From the NCBI RefSeq assembly GCF_003002025.1, contig NZ_PVZB01000001.1, forward strand, positions 248,001 through 312,000: a stretch of 64,000 nucleotides of DNA. Direction: 5' to 3'. Each line of letters opens with the position of its first letter. The first letter of the stretch is position 1. Positions 52,642 to 62,106 of the stretch are shown here, in pieces. The translations under genes were made by a program, and so were the position numbers. The stretch is from Paraburkholderia sp. BL25I1N1 (GTDB lineage: Bacteria; Pseudomonadota; Gammaproteobacteria; Burkholderiales; Burkholderiaceae). The notes beneath the pieces are model-generated. The model did no database searches, was not told where the DNA came from, and worked only from the letters and a program-made list of their open reading frames with translations.

Positions 52642-53604
52642 CTAACGACCGGCCGGCGACGCTTGCGTCGCATGGGTGGACAGAAAACGGCACACTTCCT
52701 CGTGCAGCTTCTGTACGCCAGGGCTCGATTCGATGGCGCGCCAGCACCCATGTACGAGTCCAGCGCCGATCAGAAGCTTCGCCTCGCCGCCAGCCGCGCT
52801 AATACGCTCGGCAAACACGCGCGCGTCGTCCCTCAACGGATCATGTTCAACGCCGATTGCCAGCGTCGGCGGCAGGCGGTCGTAACGTGTTGCATCGAGC
52901 GGGATCGTCCACGCGGGGTAGGGCGGGTGGGTGCCCCAATATAGATCGCGGAACGCATGAACGTCGGTTAGCGTGAGCATCGGCGCGTGCGCTTCGCTTT
53001 CGCGCGCGGGCGACTGCGGCTCGGTGCCGAGCATCGGATAAACCAGCACAAGGCCGCTTATGCCTTGCACCGCTTCGTCGCGCAGCCGCATCGCCACGCT
53101 GGCCGCGAGCGTGGCGCCGGCGCTGTCGCCCGCCAGTTGCAGCGGAGCGCCGGCACGCAGATCGAACGGCAAGCGCCCTGCCAAAGCGGCGCGCGTCACC
53201 TCCATGCAATCGTCATGCGCGGCCGGCGCGGGGTGTTCGGGAGCCAGCCGGTAGTCGACGGCGATCACGTCGAGACCGGTGTCCGCGGCAAGGCGTGCGG
53301 TTACGAGCTGATGACTATCCAGCGAGCCGAGCACGAAGCCGCCGCCGTGAAAGTACAGCACGGCGCCACGCGCCGCCTCATGACGCGTTGCGCGGTTCCG
53401 GTATAGCCGCAGCGCGATCGAATGGCCCGCGCCGGTTCGGAATTCGGCGTTTTGAGTCGCGACTTCATCGGGCAGCGCGGGTGTGACCGCCGCCGCATAC
53501 TCGTCGTAGATCCTGCGCTGTTCAGCCGGCGTCAATGAAGTCGAATGCCCCGGATAAATCGCGGCGGCTCTTTCGATGAACGCGGCCATTTCCGCTTCAA
53601 CCAT
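52642..53604 (-). CDS. Alpha/beta hydrolase (hormone-sensitive-lipase family)
   Basis: 320 residues from ATG 53604, GGGAG at proper spacing, overlapping the thioesterase stop by 8 bases. HSL motif YFHGGGFVLGS, nucleophile elbow GDSAGATLAAS (Ser), the acid in VEHDPLRDDARVFA, and His in GLVHGCW form the complete catalytic set. HSL esterases cleave small ester bonds. As last gene of the carnitine operon it may hydrolyse short O-acylcarnitines to carnitine and acid (as reported for HocS in Pseudomonas); that is inferred from context. Confidence 0.85.
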   Translation of the reverse strand: MVEAEMAAFIERAAAIYPGHSTSLTPAEQRRIYDEYAAAVTPALPDEVATQNAEFRTGAGHSIALRLYRNRATRHEAARGAVLYFHGGGFVLGSLDSHQLVTARLAADTGLDVIAVDYRLAPEHPAPAAHDDCMEVTRAALAGRLPFDLRAGAPLQLAGDSAGATLAASVAMRLRDEAVQGISGLVLVYPMLGTEPQSPARESEAHAPMLTLTDVHAFRDLYWGTHPPYPAWTIPLDATRYDRLPPTLAIGVEHDPLRDDARVFAERISAAGGEAKLLIGAGLVHGCWRAIESSPGVQKLHEEVCRFLSTHATQASPAGR

Positions 53605-54127
53605 GTTCACTCCCACTCGGCTTCGTTTTCGCCGGCAAGCCGATCACGCGGCCGGCAAAGGCGGCGGGCGGCAGGGCGGCATGCGCGTCGGCCAATGCCC
53701 GCACACGCGCCGCGACATCCGGATCGAACGCGGCGGCACGTGGGCCGCCGGTATCCACATGCAGCAACATCTGCTCGCCGGCCGCCACCGGTTCGCCGCC
53801 GCCGCCGGAGAACATCTCGAGGTACAGATGCAGCCGCTTCGCATCGTGCCCGAGCACGCGCATGTCGACGCGCACCTGCGCGCCTTCCTTGATCTCGTGC
53901 AGATAGTTGATATGCGCTTCGAGCGTGTAGATCGAGCGCCGGCGTTCCTTGCGCACGGCGTCCGGCAAACCGATCAGGTCGATCAGGGCGTCAGTCGCGA
54001 AGCTGAAGATCAGCATGTAGAACGCGTCGCGCAGATGGCCGTTGTAATCGACCCAATCGGCGCGCACCGTGTCACGATAGCTTGGTAGGGCAACGGGTTG
54101 CGGCGTCGGCAAAATCGTCTCCCTCAT
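53597..54127 (-). CDS. Thioesterase (hotdog fold), carnitine operon
   Basis: 176 residues. Hotdog-type motif SYRDTVRADWVDYNGHLRDAFYMLIFSFATDAL (with the catalytic Asp in DYNGH) and SIYTLEAHINYLHEIKEGAQVRVDMRVLG. It resembles betainyl-CoA thioesterases fused to, or encoded beside, L-carnitine dehydrogenase. It would release glycine betaine from betainyl-CoA. The start ATG 54127 is preferred over a TTG three codons earlier. Confidence 0.85.
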   Translation of the reverse strand: MRETILPTPQPVALPSYRDTVRADWVDYNGHLRDAFYMLIFSFATDALIDLIGLPDAVRKERRRSIYTLEAHINYLHEIKEGAQVRVDMRVLGHDAKRLHLYLEMFSGGGGEPVAAGEQMLLHVDTGGPRAAAFDPDVAARVRALADAHAALPPAAFAGRVIGLPAKTKPSGSEHG

Positions 54128-54247
54128 TCGTATCAAAGGTGGCGGCTGCGCGCGGGCTTTGCGCCGCCGCTGTGCCCGGCGATCTTTGCGCGCTTCCGCC
54201 GCCCGTTCCGCGGCAGCAGGTGCTTCCGCACCTCCACATGCTCGTCC

Positions 54248-55213
54248 TCAGTCAGCCGGCAGCAACCCATGCCGCGCCTTCGCCTCCGCAATCGCCGCCA
54301 GCACGCTCGTAATGCAATCGTCGCGGTAACGTTCGAGCTGTTTGATCGAGCGCGGCCCGACCTGCTCGGCGGTGCCGTCCACGACCCGGTCGATCAGTTC
54401 ATCCGTCAGCTTCGGCGCCACCAGTTTAGTCCAGGGCAACTCCAGCGCGGGTCCGAATTGCTGCATGAAATGGCGCATGCCCGCGTCGCCGCCGGCCAGC
54501 GTGTACGTCAGGAACGTGCCCATGAACGACCAGCGGATGCCCGCGCCGAAGCGGATCGCGTCGTCGATTTCGCCGGTGGTCGCCACGCCCTCGTTGACCA
54601 GATGCAAGGCCTCGCGCCACAGCGCTTCCAGCAGACGGTCGGCGATGAAGCCCGGCACTTCCTTGCGAACCCGCAGCGGTCGCATCGACAGCGCACGATA
54701 CACCTGCAGCGCGGCGTCGATGGTTTCCGGCGCGGTGCTTTCGCCGCCCAGCACTTCGACAAGCGGCAGCAGATACACCGGATTGAACGGATGCCCGACG
54801 ATGCAACGTTGCGGATTCACTGCCCGTGCATAAAAATCACTCGGCAACAGGCCCGACGTCGATGAAGCGATGATCGCATCCGGCTTTGCCGCGCGGCTGA
54901 TCTGTTCGTGCAGCGAGAGCTTCAATGCCTCGCGCTCAGGCGCGCTTTCCTGAATGAAATCCGCCTGCCCGACGCAGGCTTCGATCGTATCGACGAAACG
55001 CAATCGCTCCGGCGACGCGCCCGCAACGAACCCTACGCGCTGCAGCGCCGGCCACGCGTTCGCGACGTTCTCGCGCAGCTGCTTCTCCGCGCCCGGCGCC
55101 GGGTCCCACGCGATGACATCGAGCCCGTGCGCGAGCGCGCGCGACACCCAGCCGCTGCCGATCACGCCCACGCCGATTGCCGCGAATGTTTTGATATCGA
55201 CGATCACTGCCAT
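54248..55213 (-). CDS. lcdH: L-carnitine dehydrogenase (3-hydroxyacyl-CoA dehydrogenase fold)
   Basis: 321 residues. N-terminal NAD-binding fold with [28 protein letters not shown] and a helical C-terminal domain. Middle markers [38 protein letters not shown] (His in GHPFNP) are the 3HCDH active-site line. C-terminal [37 protein letters not shown] is typical of carnitine dehydrogenases. It oxidises L-carnitine to 3-dehydrocarnitine with NAD+. Located in the middle of the operon, 34-41 bp... spacing to BKACE is 78 bp and to the thioesterase 120 bp. Confidence 0.88.
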   Translation of the reverse strand: MAVIVDIKTFAAIGVGVIGSGWVSRALAHGLDVIAWDPAPGAEKQLRENVANAWPALQRVGFVAGASPERLRFVDTIEACVGQADFIQESAPEREALKLSLHEQISRAAKPDAIIASSTSGLLPSDFYARAVNPQRCIVGHPFNPVYLLPLVEVLGGESTAPETIDAALQVYRALSMRPLRVRKEVPGFIADRLLEALWREALHLVNEGVATTGEIDDAIRFGAGIRWSFMGTFLTYTLAGGDAGMRHFMQQFGPALELPWTKLVAPKLTDELIDRVVDGTAEQVGPRSIKQLERYRDDCITSVLAAIAEAKARHGLLPAD

Positions 55214-55291
55214 TGCTGATGTTTCCTTTGCCTGTGTGTTGTCTGGTTTCGAAGCGAGTTGCGTCGAGCCGGGTGAATCAAGCCGGGTGAA

Positions 55292-56221
55292 TCAGGCGTA
55301 CTGTCCCGCTGCACGCCGCTCCAACTGACGTTCGCCACGTGCGGGCAGACCGAGCTTGCGGCGTCCTTCGGCGGGTGTCAGCGCGCGCGCGCCGAGCCGT
55401 TCGATAATTTCGACCGCGCGCTGCACCAGCGTGCCGTTGGTTGCAGGCACACCTTTGTCGAGCCAGATGTTGTCTTCGAGGCCGACGCGTACGTGGCCGC
55501 CGAGCAGCATCGCCTGCGCGACCATCGGCATCTGCATGCGGCCGATGCCGAAGCCGGCCCATTGCGCGCCGGGCGGCAGGTTGTCGGCCATCGCTTTCAT
55601 GGTGGTGGTGTCGGCGGGCGCGCCCCAGGGAATGCCGAGGCAGATCTGAAACAGCGGCGGCGCGTCGAGCAGTCCTTCCTTGAGCAATTGCTTCGCGAAC
55701 CACAAATGGCCGGTATCGAAGATCTCCAGTTCGGGCTTCACGCCGAGTTCCTGGATGCGCCGCGCGCCGGCCCGTAACTGTGCGGGCGTCGACACATAGA
55801 TGTAGTCGCCGTCGCCGAAATTGAGCGTGCCGCAATCGAGCGTGCAGATTTCCGGCAGCAGTTCCTCGACATGCGCGAGGCGCGTGAGCCCGCCGACCAG
55901 ATCCGTGTTCGCGCCGAAGCGCATCGGGTCCTCGCCCGGACCGATCTCCAGATCGCCGCCCATGCCGGCCGTCAGGTTGATGATCACGTCCGTGCCCGAC
56001 GAGCGAATGCGGTCGACCACCTCGCGATACAGCTGCGGATCGCGGCTGCCTCGTCCGGTTTTCGGATCGCGCACATGGCAGTGCGCAACGGTCGCGCCGG
56101 CCTTCGCGGCTTCGATGGCGGCCTCGGCAATCTGCTTCGGCGTGACGGGAATGGCCGGGTGCTTGCCGACGGTATCGCCTGCGCCGGTGACCGCGCAGGT
56201 CACGATGACTTCATGATTCAT
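55292..56221 (-). CDS. BKACE-type beta-keto acid cleavage enzyme (dehydrocarnitine cleavage)
   Basis: 309 residues. DUF849/BKACE markers: [57 protein letters not shown] (metal His), and [29 protein letters not shown] (DNxW and the Arg/Glu line). These enzymes cleave beta-keto acids with acetyl-CoA; within a carnitine operon it should convert 3-dehydrocarnitine and acetyl-CoA to betainyl-CoA and acetoacetate, as established for BKACE members of this type. Contains zinc. Confidence 0.9.
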   Translation of the reverse strand: MNHEVIVTCAVTGAGDTVGKHPAIPVTPKQIAEAAIEAAKAGATVAHCHVRDPKTGRGSRDPQLYREVVDRIRSSGTDVIINLTAGMGGDLEIGPGEDPMRFGANTDLVGGLTRLAHVEELLPEICTLDCGTLNFGDGDYIYVSTPAQLRAGARRIQELGVKPELEIFDTGHLWFAKQLLKEGLLDAPPLFQICLGIPWGAPADTTTMKAMADNLPPGAQWAGFGIGRMQMPMVAQAMLLGGHVRVGLEDNIWLDKGVPATNGTLVQRAVEIIERLGARALTPAEGRRKLGLPARGERQLERRAAGQYA

Positions 56222-56262
56222 GCGAGCTGGTTCCTATGGATTGATATGCGCGACATTCGGAG

Positions 56263-57228
56263 TCAAAGACCCAGATAGGCCTTGACCGCGGGCAAGCCAT
56301 CCTTGCCGTCGTAGGTCTTCACGCCGGCAAGCCAGGCATCGAGTACCTGCGGGTTTTTCTTCAGATATGCCTTGGCGGCGTCGGCGGGCTTTTCCTTGTT
56401 CATGACCGATTGCATCACCACGTTTTCGAGCTGCGTCGAAAAGCGCAGATTGCTCACGAGCTTGCCCGCGTTCGGGCAGCGCGTCAGAAAGTCGGGGGAC
56501 GTCAGCGTATAAACGCGTGCTTCGCCGTCGTTCGGGCCGAATACGCCGTCGCTGCCGGTGAGGTATTTCATGTCGATCTGGATGTTCATCGGATGCGGTT
56601 CCCAGCCGAGAAAGACCACCCATTTCTTCTCGCGGATCGCGCGATCGACCGAGACCAGCATGCCTGCTTCACTCGATTCGATCAGCTTGAAGCCGCCGAG
56701 GCCGAACTGATTGCTGGCGATCATCTTCAGGATCGCCGCGTTCGCGCTGCTGCCGGGCTCGATGCCGTAGATCTTGCCGTCGAGCTGGTCGCGGTGTTTG
56801 GCGATGTCGGCGAAGGTCTTCAGGCCCGCGTCGTATTCATAGCTCGGCACGGCGAAGGTGGCCTTGGCGCCGGTCAGGTTGGGCGGCTGCAGCACCTGGA
56901 TCGATTTCGAATCGACGAACGGCGCGATCGCCTTTTCCTGCACCGGCCACCAATAGCCGAGCGACACGTCGAGCTGTTTGCTCTTGAGGCCCGCGAACGA
57001 GATGGGCACGGAGGCGACGGTCGTCACCGGCTGATAGCCGAGCCCTTCGAACACGGTCGAGGCGAGCGCGGTGGTCGACGTGATGTCGGTCCAACCGATA
57101 TCGGCGAAGTGCACCGCGCGGCAGGCGGCGGGATCCTGGGCGAACGCGGGTAGCGCGGTAACAGCGGCGCCGACGGCCGCCGCGAGACACGCAAGATGGG
57201 CAAGCAGGGTTTTGATGCGCAACTTCAT
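56263..57228 (-). CDS. caiX: Periplasmic substrate-binding protein for carnitine/choline (OpuAC type)
   Basis: 321 residues from ATG 57228 with GAGGGAA upstream. Signal peptide (MKLRIKTLLAHLACLAAAVGAAVTALPAFAQ). Aromatic residues that make the cation cage in these proteins appear in HFADIGWTDITSTTALAS, DVSLGYWWPVQEKA and VVFLGWEPHPMN. No transporter subunits (ATPase, permease) follow, so it must share a betaine/carnitine ABC system encoded elsewhere. The name CaiX is given by analogy with Pseudomonas and is tentative. First gene of the carnitine operon. Confidence 0.85.
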   Translation of the reverse strand: MKLRIKTLLAHLACLAAAVGAAVTALPAFAQDPAACRAVHFADIGWTDITSTTALASTVFEGLGYQPVTTVASVPISFAGLKSKQLDVSLGYWWPVQEKAIAPFVDSKSIQVLQPPNLTGAKATFAVPSYEYDAGLKTFADIAKHRDQLDGKIYGIEPGSSANAAILKMIASNQFGLGGFKLIESSEAGMLVSVDRAIREKKWVVFLGWEPHPMNIQIDMKYLTGSDGVFGPNDGEARVYTLTSPDFLTRCPNAGKLVSNLRFSTQLENVVMQSVMNKEKPADAAKAYLKKNPQVLDAWLAGVKTYDGKDGLPAVKAYLGL

Positions 57229-57571
57229 GACGTTCCCTCTTCTGACTCGGGTGACAACGTGTTTCGAACCGGGCCGCTTCGCCTGAGCGAACGACATGAA
57301 GCGAAGCGGCCCCCGGACATGCGTTACCGCTTGTGTGATGCCTGAACTGCACGAATGACGTAACGTTAATGCCCCATATTCCAGCCAAAGCGACCGCCAG
57401 CGACCGGTTCTTGCTCCCACGCGACCATGAGGGAAAACCTGTGCCGCGCACATTGCGATGCAACATCGGGTTAGCGCGAATTTTGGCGCGCCTTGCCGGC
57501 TTGGCTGCTGCTTGCTACGCTCGCCGGGAACCCGCGTCCGCCTGTGTTTTTCCTGATCGAGTCCGAGCACG
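57229..57571. promoter_or_regulatory. Divergent promoter region of carnitine operon and cdhR-like gene, with 12-bp inverted repeat
   Basis: 343 bp. GGGCCGCTTCGC (57271-57282) and GCGAAGCGGCCC (57301-57312) form a perfect inverted repeat with an 18-base spacer, 43 bases from the caiX-like start. It may be a leader hairpin or an operator for the AraC-type regulator. No gene is called in it. Confidence 0.55.
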
Positions 57572-58597
57572 ATGCCCGAAGATATGTCGTTCCTGTTGCT
57601 GCCGGGCTTTTCGGCGATCGGTTTCATGTCGGCAGTGGAGCCTTTGCGCGTGGCGAACCGCTTTCGCGGCGATCTGTACCGCTGGCGCATTCTGAGTCTC
57701 GACGGCGCGCCGGTGGCCGCCAGCAACGGCATTTCAATCAACGCGGATGCGGCCATCGGCGACGTCGATGCGACGCGCACGCTCTTCGTCGTCGCGGGCT
57801 TCGAGCCGCTCGCCTGCTACACGCGCGTGCTGGGCGATTGTCTGAAGCGCCTCGCGCGCGCGGGCGCGACGCTCGGCGGTATCGACACCGGCAGCTTTGT
57901 GCTCGCGGAAGCCGGGCTGCTCGGCGGCGCGGATAGTGTGACTGTGCACTGGGAAGCGCTGTCGGCATTCCGCGAGCGCTATCCGTCGCTCGATGCGAGC
58001 CAGGAGCTGTTCGAAATCGGAGCGCGGCGCATTACATGCGCGGGCGGCACGGCGTCGATCGACATGATGCTCGACCTGATCGGCCGCGAGCATGGCGCCG
58101 CGCTGGCCTCGGCCGTCTCGGAGCAATTCGTGGTGAGCCGTATCCGGCAGCGCTCGGACCATCAGCGCATGGAGGTCGCGGCGCGCTACGGCGTGCACAA
58201 CCGCAAGCTGATTCAGGTGATCGGCGTGATGGAACAGCATATGGAGGAGCCGCTCACGCCGGACCAGCTCGCGCGGGAAATCGGCGTTACGCGGCGGCAA
58301 CTGGAGCGGCTGTTCTGCGCGTCCCTGAAGGACACGCCAACGCATTTCTATCAGCAGTTGCGCCTCACGCGTGCGCGCGAATTGCTGCAACAGACCGACA
58401 TGTCGATTACGTCGATTTGCGTGGCATGCGGATTCGAATCGCCTTCGCATTTTTCGCGAACGTATCGCGCGCGTTTTGGCGCGAGCCCGAGAAGCGACCG
58501 GCAAGGGACGGGCGGCCGAAATGCCAGTGAACTGGCGCCATCGCCGGGGCAAAACCTTATCTCCGCGCCCCAGTTATCCCATTTATCGCAACAGTGA
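57572..58597 (+). CDS. cdhR: GlxA-type AraC family regulator, CdhR-like
   Basis: 341 residues. N-terminal DJ-1/PfpI-like amidotransferase domain (about 5-185; FLLLPGFSAIGFMSAVEPLRVANRF, GGIDTGSFVLAEAGLL, ITCAGGTASIDMMLDLI) with the nucleophile Cys apparently replaced (GIDTGS), and a C-terminal AraC HTH (about 215-320; LTPDQLAREIGVTRRQLERLF, ITSICVACGFESPSHFSRTYRARFG). This layout is that of CdhR/GbdR, which respond to carnitine or glycine betaine and activate catabolic operons. Divergent from the carnitine operon, its expected target. Confidence 0.88.
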   Translation: MPEDMSFLLLPGFSAIGFMSAVEPLRVANRFRGDLYRWRILSLDGAPVAASNGISINADAAIGDVDATRTLFVVAGFEPLACYTRVLGDCLKRLARAGATLGGIDTGSFVLAEAGLLGGADSVTVHWEALSAFRERYPSLDASQELFEIGARRITCAGGTASIDMMLDLIGREHGAALASAVSEQFVVSRIRQRSDHQRMEVAARYGVHNRKLIQVIGVMEQHMEEPLTPDQLAREIGVTRRQLERLFCASLKDTPTHFYQQLRLTRARELLQQTDMSITSICVACGFESPSHFSRTYRARFGASPRSDRQGTGGRNASELAPSPGQNLISAPQLSHLSQQ

Positions 58598-58706
58598 ATT
58601 CGACGATTGGGGGTTTACCCTATATACGTTGACTCCTAGACTGTCTCCATACGCTGCAGACATAGGTTCGCAGCATGGCAAAAAACAATCTCTGGAGGTA
58701 GGTGTC

Positions 58707-59033
58707 ATGAAATCCCTGATCGAAGCTGTTGTTATCGCCGCGCTCATTTCCGCTCCGCTCGCCGCTTTTGCTCAATCGAATCAGCCGGTTACTCGTGCTC
58801 AAGTGCGCGCCGAACTGATCCAGCTGGAAAAGGCCGGCTACAACCCGGCCACCGCGAACGACGAAGAATATCCGTCCAACATTCAGGCTGCGGAAGCGCG
58901 CGTCGCCGCACAGAAGAGCGCTGCCCAGACGAGCGGTTACGGTTCGGCCACCAATGGTTCGTCGCAGGCAGGCAGCCGTTCGGACACGACGAACAGCTCG
59001 TACTCGGCTCCGGTTGTGAACTACGGTCGTTAA
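58707..59033 (+). CDS. DUF4148 secreted protein (paralogue)
   Basis: 108 residues from ATG 58707 with TGGAGG upstream. Signal peptide MKSLIEAVVIAALISAPLAAFAQ, then the DUF4148 block PVTRAQVRAELIQLEKAGYNPATANDEEYPSNIQAAEARVAAQ and a Ser/Gly-rich tail ending YSAPVVNYGR. Same family as 37799-38119, but with a different tail. Unknown function, periplasmic. Confidence 0.9.
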   Translation: MKSLIEAVVIAALISAPLAAFAQSNQPVTRAQVRAELIQLEKAGYNPATANDEEYPSNIQAAEARVAAQKSAAQTSGYGSATNGSSQAGSRSDTTNSSYSAPVVNYGR

Positions 59034-59163
59034 TCGATGGCGTAGGTGTGGAAGCTGTAGCAGGGCGCTGGATCGTCGTGATCTCCCAGCGCCTATAAAC
59101 GGCCTGACACTGCAAGAGCGGCCGCTGCCACTGCACAGCGCGTCTGTATCAACCGGGCCAACG

Positions 59164-59203
59164 AAAAACGGCCACGTCAGACATGCCGACGTGGCAGTTT
59201 TTC
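59164..59203. terminator. Bidirectional terminator between DUF4148 and gabD
   Basis: GCCACGTC (59171-59178) and GACGTGGC (59188-59195) form an 8-bp stem. There are A runs to the left (GAAAAAC) and T runs to the right (AGTTTTTC), so it serves both strands; the genes converge on it. Confidence 0.88.
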
Positions 59204-59227
59204 ACTTTGTCACTTCCAGCTTCGCGT

Positions 59228-60688
59228 TCAGATCCCGCCGACGCACATGTACTTGATCACCACGTAATCGTCGATGCCGTAGTGCGAACCTTCGCGTCCC
59301 AAGCCCGATTGCTTGACGCCGCCGAACGGCGCGACTTCGTTCGAGATCAGGCCCGTGTTGATGCCGACCATGCCGTATTCCAGTGCTTCGGCGACACGCC
59401 ACACGCGGCCGATATCGCGGCTATAGAAGTACGACGCGAGGCCGAATTCGGTGTCGTTAGCGAGGCCGATCACTTCTTCATCCGACGAGAAGCGGAACAG
59501 CGGCGCGAGCGGTCCGAAGGTTTCATCGCGTGCGACCTTCATGGCGGGCGTGACATCCGCGAGTACGGTCGGCTCGAAGAAGCCATGACCGAGCGCATGA
59601 CGCTTGCCGCCGGTGACGATGCGCGCGCCTTTGGCGAGCGCGTCTTCGATATGCGACTTGACCTTGAGCACGGCCGCTTCGTTGATCAGCGGACCTTGCG
59701 TTACACCGTCTTCGGTGCCGCGGCCAACCTTGAGCTGTTCGACGGCAACGCGCAGTTTCTCGGCGAATGCGTCGTAGACCTTGTCATGCACGTAGAAACG
59801 GTTCGTGCATACGCAAGTCTGGCCGCTGTTGCGATACTTCGATGCAATCGCGCCGGCCACCGCGGCGTCCAGATCCGCGTCGTCGAATACGATGAACGGC
59901 GCATTGCCGCCGAGTTCGAGCGACACCTTCTTGACCGTCGGCGCGCATTGCGCCATGAGCAAACGGCCGACCGGCGTCGAGCCGGTGAACGACAGCTTGC
60001 GCACGATCGGATTGCCGGTCATTTCCGCGCCGATCGCTTTCGGCTCGCCGGTCACGACGTTGAACACGCCGCGCGGCACGCCGGCGCGTTCGGCCAGCAC
60101 CGCGAGGGCGAGCGCGGAGAGCGGCGTGGCTTCAGCCGGTTTGACGATGATCGGGCAGCCCGCCGCGAGCGCCGGGCCGACCTTGCGGGTGATCATCGCA
60201 GCCGGGAAATTCCACGGCGTGATGGCCGCGCAAACGCCGATCGGCTCTTTCGTCACGACGATGCGTTTGTCGTTGGCCGGCGTCGGGATCGTGTCGCCGT
60301 TCACGCGCTTGCCTTCTTCCGCGAACCATTCGAGGAACGACGCCGCGTACTGGATTTCGCCCTTAGCTTCCGCGAGCGGCTTGCCCTGTTCCGTGGTGAG
60401 GATCTTCGCCAGATCGTCGGCGTTCTCCATCATCAGGTCGTGCCATTTGCGCAGGATCACCGCGCGTTGCTTGGCGGTCGTGGCGCGCCATGCGGGCCAC
60501 GCGGCGTTCGCCGTGTCGATGGCGCGGCGTGTCTCCACCGTGCCCATGCGCGGCACCGTTGCGATCGTTTCGCCCGTGGCGGGATTTTTCACTTCGAAGG
60601 TCGTGCCGTCGTCCGCGCCTTGCCATTCGCCCGCGATATACGCGTGGCTTTTCAGCAGCGACGGGTCTTTCAAACTCAACGTGATCAT
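59228..60688 (-). CDS. gabD: Succinate-semialdehyde dehydrogenase, NADP+ type
   Basis: 486 residues. Aldehyde dehydrogenase motifs: PWNFPAAMITRKVGPALAAGC, FTGSTPVGR, LELGGNAPFIV (general base Glu), and NSGQTCVCTNR (catalytic Cys). Close to E. coli GabD in length and order. It oxidises succinate semialdehyde to succinate, the second step of GABA degradation. Ten bases after gabT, in the same transcript, so the pair makes a complete GABA-to-succinate path. Ends just before the bidirectional terminator. Confidence 0.93.
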   Translation of the reverse strand: MITLSLKDPSLLKSHAYIAGEWQGADDGTTFEVKNPATGETIATVPRMGTVETRRAIDTANAAWPAWRATTAKQRAVILRKWHDLMMENADDLAKILTTEQGKPLAEAKGEIQYAASFLEWFAEEGKRVNGDTIPTPANDKRIVVTKEPIGVCAAITPWNFPAAMITRKVGPALAAGCPIIVKPAEATPLSALALAVLAERAGVPRGVFNVVTGEPKAIGAEMTGNPIVRKLSFTGSTPVGRLLMAQCAPTVKKVSLELGGNAPFIVFDDADLDAAVAGAIASKYRNSGQTCVCTNRFYVHDKVYDAFAEKLRVAVEQLKVGRGTEDGVTQGPLINEAAVLKVKSHIEDALAKGARIVTGGKRHALGHGFFEPTVLADVTPAMKVARDETFGPLAPLFRFSSDEEVIGLANDTEFGLASYFYSRDIGRVWRVAEALEYGMVGINTGLISNEVAPFGGVKQSGLGREGSHYGIDDYVVIKYMCVGGI

Positions 60689-60698
60689 GTGGGTTTCC

Positions 60699-61982
60699 TC
60701 AAGCTGCGATGGTGACGCTGTCCTTGATCACGTCTTCGAGAATCGCCATGGCTTCGTCGAAGACCGTGTCTTGAATCGTGAGCGGGAACAGGAAGCGCAC
60801 CACGTTCGAATAGACGCCGCACACCAGCAGCAGCAAGCCGCGTTCGAGCGCGCGCGTCTGCACGCGTTTGGTGAACTCCGCATCCGGCTCCGTGCCGCCC
60901 GCCTTGCAGAACTCGACGGCGACCATGCCGCCGGGGCCGCGCACATCGGCGATTTGCGGCACGTCGCTTTGCAGCGCGATCAGCTTGGCCTTGACGCGGT
61001 CGCCCAGCAGCGTGGCGCGCTCGCAGAGTTTCTCTTCGTCGATGATATCGAGCACCGCATGCGCGGCGGCGACCGCCAGAGGATTGCCCGCATATGTGCC
61101 ACCGAGACCGCCAGGCGCCGCCGCGTCCATCACGTCCGCGCGGCCGATCACGCCCGACAGCGGCATGCCGCCCGCGAGACTCTTGGCGACCGTCATCAGA
61201 TCGGGCACCACGTCGTAATGGTGCATGGCAAACAGCTTGCCGGTTCGCGCGAAGCCCGTTTGCACTTCGTCGGCGATCAGCAGGATGCCGTGTTCGTTGC
61301 ACAGCTTGCGCAGCGCGCGCACGAATTCGGCGGGCGCCGGATAGAAGCCGCCTTCGCCCTGAACCGGTTCGAAGATGATCGCGGCAACGCGCTTCGGATC
61401 GATGTCGGCCTTGAAAAGGAATTCGATGGCCTTCAGCGAGTCGGCCGTGGTCACGCCGTGCAGCGGATTCGGGAACGGCGCATGGAACACGTCCGACGGG
61501 AACGGGCCAAAGCCGATCTTGTACGGCGCGACCTTGCCGGTCAGCGCCATGCCCATCAGCGTGCGGCCGTGGAAACCGCCGGTGAAGGCGATCACGCCCG
61601 GACGGCCGGTTGCGGCGCGGGCGATCTTGATGGCGTTTTCGACGGCTTCGGCGCCGGTCGTGAAGAACGCGGTCTTCTTCGGATGATCGCCCGGCGCGCG
61701 CTCGTTGAGTTTTTCAGCCAGTTCGACGTATGACGCGTACGGCACGATCTGATACGCCGTGTGGGTGAAGTGATCGAGCTGGTCGCGAATCGCGGCGAGG
61801 ATCTTCGGATGACGATGGCCGGTGTTGCACACGGCGATGCCGGCGGCGAAGTCGATGAAACGGCGGCCCTCGACGTCCCACAGTTCCGCGTTTTCAGCGC
61901 GTTCGGCGTAGAAATCGCACATCACCCCGACGCCGCGCGGCGTGGCGGCGTCTTTACGGCTTTTCAGTTCTGCGTTCTTCAT
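60699..61982 (-). CDS. gabT: 4-aminobutyrate aminotransferase
   Basis: 427 residues from ATG 61982; GAAGGAG lies at the right distance for this start and is too close to the ATG two codons earlier. Class III aminotransferase signature DVVPDLMTVAKSLAGGMPLSGVIG with the PLP lysine in AKSLAGG, FFTTGAEAVENAIKIAR and GGFHGRTLMGMALTGK. Transfers the GABA amino group to 2-oxoglutarate giving succinate semialdehyde, used by the next gene gabD. Divergent from the GabR-like regulator. Confidence 0.93.
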   Translation of the reverse strand: MKNAELKSRKDAATPRGVGVMCDFYAERAENAELWDVEGRRFIDFAAGIAVCNTGHRHPKILAAIRDQLDHFTHTAYQIVPYASYVELAEKLNERAPGDHPKKTAFFTTGAEAVENAIKIARAATGRPGVIAFTGGFHGRTLMGMALTGKVAPYKIGFGPFPSDVFHAPFPNPLHGVTTADSLKAIEFLFKADIDPKRVAAIIFEPVQGEGGFYPAPAEFVRALRKLCNEHGILLIADEVQTGFARTGKLFAMHHYDVVPDLMTVAKSLAGGMPLSGVIGRADVMDAAAPGGLGGTYAGNPLAVAAAHAVLDIIDEEKLCERATLLGDRVKAKLIALQSDVPQIADVRGPGGMVAVEFCKAGGTEPDAEFTKRVQTRALERGLLLLVCGVYSNVVRFLFPLTIQDTVFDEAMAILEDVIKDSVTIAA

Positions 61983-62059
61983 GGTCATCTCCTTCGCTCC
62001 TCGGTTTTTTGCGGACGCCGCGCGCTCAGCGCAGCACATGCAGCGACTATAATGAGATT

Positions 62060-62080
62060 TGGCTCTTAACTTCAGAGCCA
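62060..62080. promoter_or_regulatory. Candidate GabR operator in gabT-gabR intergenic region
   Basis: TGGCTCT (62060-62066) and AGAGCCA (62074-62080) form a 7-bp inverted repeat; a related GGAGCCA occurs at 62098 just before gabR. It lies between the two divergent genes, as expected for a MocR-type regulator that represses itself and activates gabT. Confidence 0.6.
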
Positions 62081-62106
62081 TTTCAATAAAAATGTAGGAG
62101 CCAATC

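Noticed and set aside
59183..60715. 510-codon plus-strand open frame opposite gabD
   Set aside because: Arg/His-rich shadow; gabD on minus has all dehydrogenase motifs.
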